From Strigops habroptila (taxonomy: Eukaryota > Chordata > Aves > Psittaciformes > Psittacidae), in contig NC_044284.2 of the NCBI RefSeq assembly GCF_004027225.2, forward strand, positions 39,232,420 through 39,296,419: DNA of 64,000 nucleotides, given 5' to 3'. Positions 60,592 through 64,000 of this stretch are shown piece after piece. The notes below the pieces were generated by a model that did no database searches, was not told the origin of the DNA, and saw nothing but the letters and a program-made list of their open reading frames with translations. Position 1 is the stretch's first letter. Every line of letters begins with the position of its first letter. Position numbers and translations under genes: made by a program.

Positions 60592-62117
60592 TTAAAATCC
60601 CCATTTGAAACTTCATACTGCAACCAGGAGACCAGTTTTCCAGTTCTACCATTTTCTCTTTAGCGCCCTTGAGAAATATAACCTAAACTAGGATTTATCT
60701 TTCTTTGGCTTCATCAGAAGGAGAGATGTAAATGAACAGATCAGAACACGTCTCACTGTTTATAGCACAGCATTTCCTTTTCATTGCCTTTGCCCTGGCT
60801 GTGGAGTCTCTTACTATCTACAAACACAAGAGTTGTTTCTGTGTACAGGGGGAGATGGCACACTTTTTCCACTCCCCATTATATTTACCAACATGCCTAA
60901 AGAGTATTTTTAAAGAAAACATACCAATGTTAGACCTCTAGAAAGCAAGCAAACAAACAAAAAATCATGGTCCAAGTCCACAGACCAATATGGCAACACT
61001 GTCTGCTTCTGGAAAAACCTCTCCCACAGATAATCTCAGGTTCATGCTATTATGTTTTTGAGCGAGGCCTCCAAGTAACTAGTTTCAGTCAACATTAAAC
61101 TAGTCTTCCCTGAATGCAAACATTGCAGGCAAGCCTGGTCTGCCAGGCTGAACATTCTTCTGTGTACACTGAACAGGAATGAATCACTTCTGGGAACTTC
61201 ACTTACAGAAATCTTTAAAACTCTTGGCAATAAGCTTAGCACCTTTTATCCATGAAGTGTGATGTGCTGCATCAGCTCTACAGGTCTTGCAAGCCTAGCA
61301 AGTCATCTCAGTGACATGGCCTCAGCAAGCACTGTTTCAGACCCTCACATTACCCAGAGGCATCTCGGTATTCAGTGAAGCTACTGACTTCCAAAAGGTA
61401 CAAGCAGCTACAATATTTTGTACTTTGAAGGCTTTATGGTTCTTTCTCTGCCCTCAACCACCTGCAGCCACGTCTTTAATGCCTACCTTCTGGGAAACAA
61501 GTGTTCTGTTCCTTTAATACATCACCTCTCTACATTCATGGAGTCTGTGCTTTGGGTACAGTTGTCTGCCAGCAGTGGATTGCCCAGAGATCAAAATTAA
61601 CAACATCTTTCAGTGGGGGGGGAGGGGGTGGAAATAGAGCACAAGATATTCCACACATCATTCTGCATAGACAGCTCAACCTTTAAACAGTGAGTTAAAA
61701 GTTAACTGATGAACTCTCCTGCTCTGAATAGAGATCACAGTGATCAGGTCATATCACCTAAAGCATTGTTTCTTACCATCTTGTAGGCAATACACACAAC
61801 CATTTCAGGAGGACTGAAGTCCCCAGACAGCACTAGTTGCCTGCCTTGCTGATGGCCTTCCCAGAACATGTAAAGGTGCTTGAGATCTCTTGGACGTGAC
61901 TACCTCATTTAAGTTTCCCATACCTCCTAGCTGGTAAGGTGTGTAGAGTCTTCACATCAAACACAAGCAAGAGAAAGTACTTCTTTTTGCTCTAACTTCC
62001 TTCCTTATTTGCTTTTTGTCAGGTGACATCTACCAAACCACACATTTGAACTATACAACTTCACTTAAAAACAAAACCATAATTGAATCATAGTACAAAT
62101 TCTTTACAGTTCATGTA
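60592..62117. other. Segment present only in the right copy (about 1.53 kb)
   Basis: Starts inside an A-run that is shorter in the left copy. It contains a run of G near 61613-61630 and no recognised exon. It could be lost or gained at the A-run. Confidence 0.55.
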
Positions 62118-64000
62118 ATGTGTACTATCGTATGGACCTCTCTAATTCTTAATGCTACTCATCATGCTGATAATTTTTGTGTTTAATGTATGTATGGGTT
62201 TATTCTGAATTGTCACGTCTTGCTGTGTTCCATCAACTCTTTTTTTTGAAAGTTAACAGAAGCCTAAGCTAAAAAAGCATGTAGTAAACACAGAGAACTT
62301 TGAAGGCAATGATGACCTAAGATGAAGAGGCAGCTCTGGCACACCTCGACACAAAAACATGCAGAACTGAGAAACAGCACCAGGCAATCTTGTTTATACA
62401 ATGGAAGGAGGAGCAAAAGTAATTGCTTATAGGAGGAGATAGAGGGTCAGGTTACTCACTCCTTACTACTCTCTTATCAGACAACTAAGGGAGGCAAGGC
62501 ATCATATTTCTGGAAACACAGACTTTTGACTGGAATTCCACCTTTTCTGGACTTTATTCTTCTGTTACTTACAACCACAAACTTTCTGCCTGACTGACAG
62601 TAGTAAGAACTGTGGAAAGCAAGCTACTGACCATGAAAAGCTAAGGTGGGTCCTGATAACTAAGGAAAAAAAAAAAGGCAAAGCAGAGTCATGCATGGCA
62701 GGTTTTTTTAAGCTCACAAAACTTTTGGAGGTGTTCAGAGCCTCCTCATAACTCTCAGGTCCAAACTGTGTGTATTTGTAAAGTTACAAAATTACCGTTC
62801 CTTTGTTCAAGCTGTCTATTACTGAATGCAGTTTTAGAGAAAAGGGCAATAATAATAAAAAGCCCAAAAGACATTTTAGGTTATATGTAATTAAATCTGA
62901 TCCCTGTTGAAAAATATCAGGTTTTTGACCACCCCAGAGGCCCAAAAATGACAGGAATGATGCATAAGTGAACAGAAGAAAATCCCCTTGGCAGAACGGA
63001 TCCTTAGAAGGCATGATTCCAAACACAGCTGAAATGATCTTGGGTCAGTAACAACTATATGCCACTGCAACAAGTGGGAGAAGTAACTGCTGGCTTGGAC
63101 CCAGAATTTAGAAACATCAGGATAGGTTTATAGCTCCCACAAATCTCTCAAATGAGGCTGTGCCATGAGTGTCCTCAAGCCCTAGGGTAGGACTTGCGGG
63201 TTCTGAGCTACATGAGCACGAGGTGGAACACTAATGAACGAAAAAAGGGGAAAAAAAAAAAAAAACCCAAAACCTTATATCAGGCATTTTCCTTTTCAAA
63301 ATATATCACAACTCTATATTACAAGTACAGAAAGCACAGAGAATTTCAATACAGAAAGTAGTAATCTGTGGGCTTACAGTATACCACATACAACATAATA
63401 TTCCTCCTATATGTACCCTAAGATTTTGTAAAAACCCATCTCTTCTTTAAAAAGGATATTTAAAGAGCCATAAATCCTCCTCCTGCAGTTGTTTTTAACT
63501 TCTACAGCAGTTTTCTTTCTTGTGTCAAACCAGTGGAAATGTTTAAATTGCATCCCTATTTCTAATGCTCAAAATGGATTTTTAAAGCATCTGAACAGTC
63601 ACAACAGGAGTCTGACAAATGCAGATCTCTAGCCACAGACCACGGGCTTCCCCACGAGATATTTTCCTCTGAGGAATACAGAGTTAATGGCAAGAAATAA
63701 CATAGCTTTAGTGCTTTTTCCTCTTACTTCTCCAAGTCATATAAAACTGAGAGCAAAATTATATCATGTTTATATTCTATGAGAAAAGATGGTAAACACA
63801 ATTATATTGGAATTATCCTAGACAAGACAAAACATGAACTACTTGAACTACATGTTCACAACAGGACTACAAAGCCAACCTCTTTTCCAGATACCATTAA
63901 TAATGTGTAAGACAGAAGTAGCCAGAGCAACTGAGAGCAATGGAAATTTTTAAGGCAGGAAAGAGAATTCACATTTATACAGGATCTGTTAAAATACATA

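Larger units (their letters stand above)
50004..63302. repeat. Right copy of the large duplication
   Basis: Counterpart of 1-8045, longer because it holds segments missing on the left: about 52036-52515, 53465-54545, 57167-60134 and 60592-62117. It lacks the purine repeat and CR1 fragment found at 3983-4820 on the left. Similarity stops after TTTTCAAAATA at about 63302. Confidence 0.95.
55175..64000 (-). other. Intron upstream of the REM exon, right copy
   Basis: No exon recognised up to the window end, consistent with the first REM exon of this copy lying beyond 64000. The sequence after 63302 does not match the left copy. Confidence 0.5.

Noticed and set aside
1-64000. tRNA, rRNA, CRISPR, bacterial operons or phage genes
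   Set aside because: None was seen; the window is vertebrate-type nuclear DNA.

Overview
The window looks like bird nuclear DNA. It has long introns with short GT-AG exons, several CR1 non-LTR retrotransposon fragments (three of them ending in the typical ATTCTATG-like 3' tail), one CpG island, microsatellites and otherwise little repeat. No bacterial, organellar or viral gene was seen. The recognisable genes are RGL1, a Ral guanine-nucleotide exchange factor, and a fragment of COLGALT2, a collagen galactosyltransferase. These two are, from memory, convergent neighbours in mammals, and they are convergent here too.

Right half (about 30.1-63.3 kb, minus strand): the 3' part of an RGL1-type gene. 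I could place fourteen coding exons with consistent splice phases, from the REM-domain exon (54990-55174) to the stop codon (31932). They give an uninterrupted frame of about 626 residues covering the end of the REM domain, the RasGEF (CDC25) domain, a serine-rich linker and the C-terminal Ras-association domain. The first coding exons of this copy must lie beyond base 64000.

Left part (1-20.5 kb, minus strand): a second RGL1-type gene, of which only the 5' part is inside the window. Bases 1-8045 are a nearly identical copy of 50004-63302, broken by several large indels, and carry the same three exons. Further upstream lie a diverged REM exon (8954-9144) and an unusual array from about 13.2 to 20.5 kb. 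In the array, an N-terminal exon module is repeated: five copies of a 102-base, phase 0-0 exon and four copies of a first-exon candidate, two full units being exact 944-base tandem repeats. Only the first-exon copy at 20213-20329 has both an ATG and an open frame.

Middle (22.5-30 kb): a CR1 element abutting a CpG island (23.39-24.08 kb) with a GAGCAC minisatellite, then about 4.7 kb with no recognised gene. Two intact but isolated COLGALT2 exons follow on the plus strand (28767-28886 and 29381-29457). The remaining COLGALT2 exons were not found on either side.

The arrangement (RGL1-like 5' half, CpG island, COLGALT2 fragment, RGL1-like 3' half) suggests a locally amplified, rearranged RGL1/COLGALT2 segment, or an assembly that has placed two copies or haplotypes in one contig. 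The encoded protein differs from my recollection of mammalian and chicken RGL1 at many otherwise conserved positions, so a lineage-specific RGL1 paralog is a serious possibility. All homology statements are from reading the sequence and from memory of the families; no database search was run.
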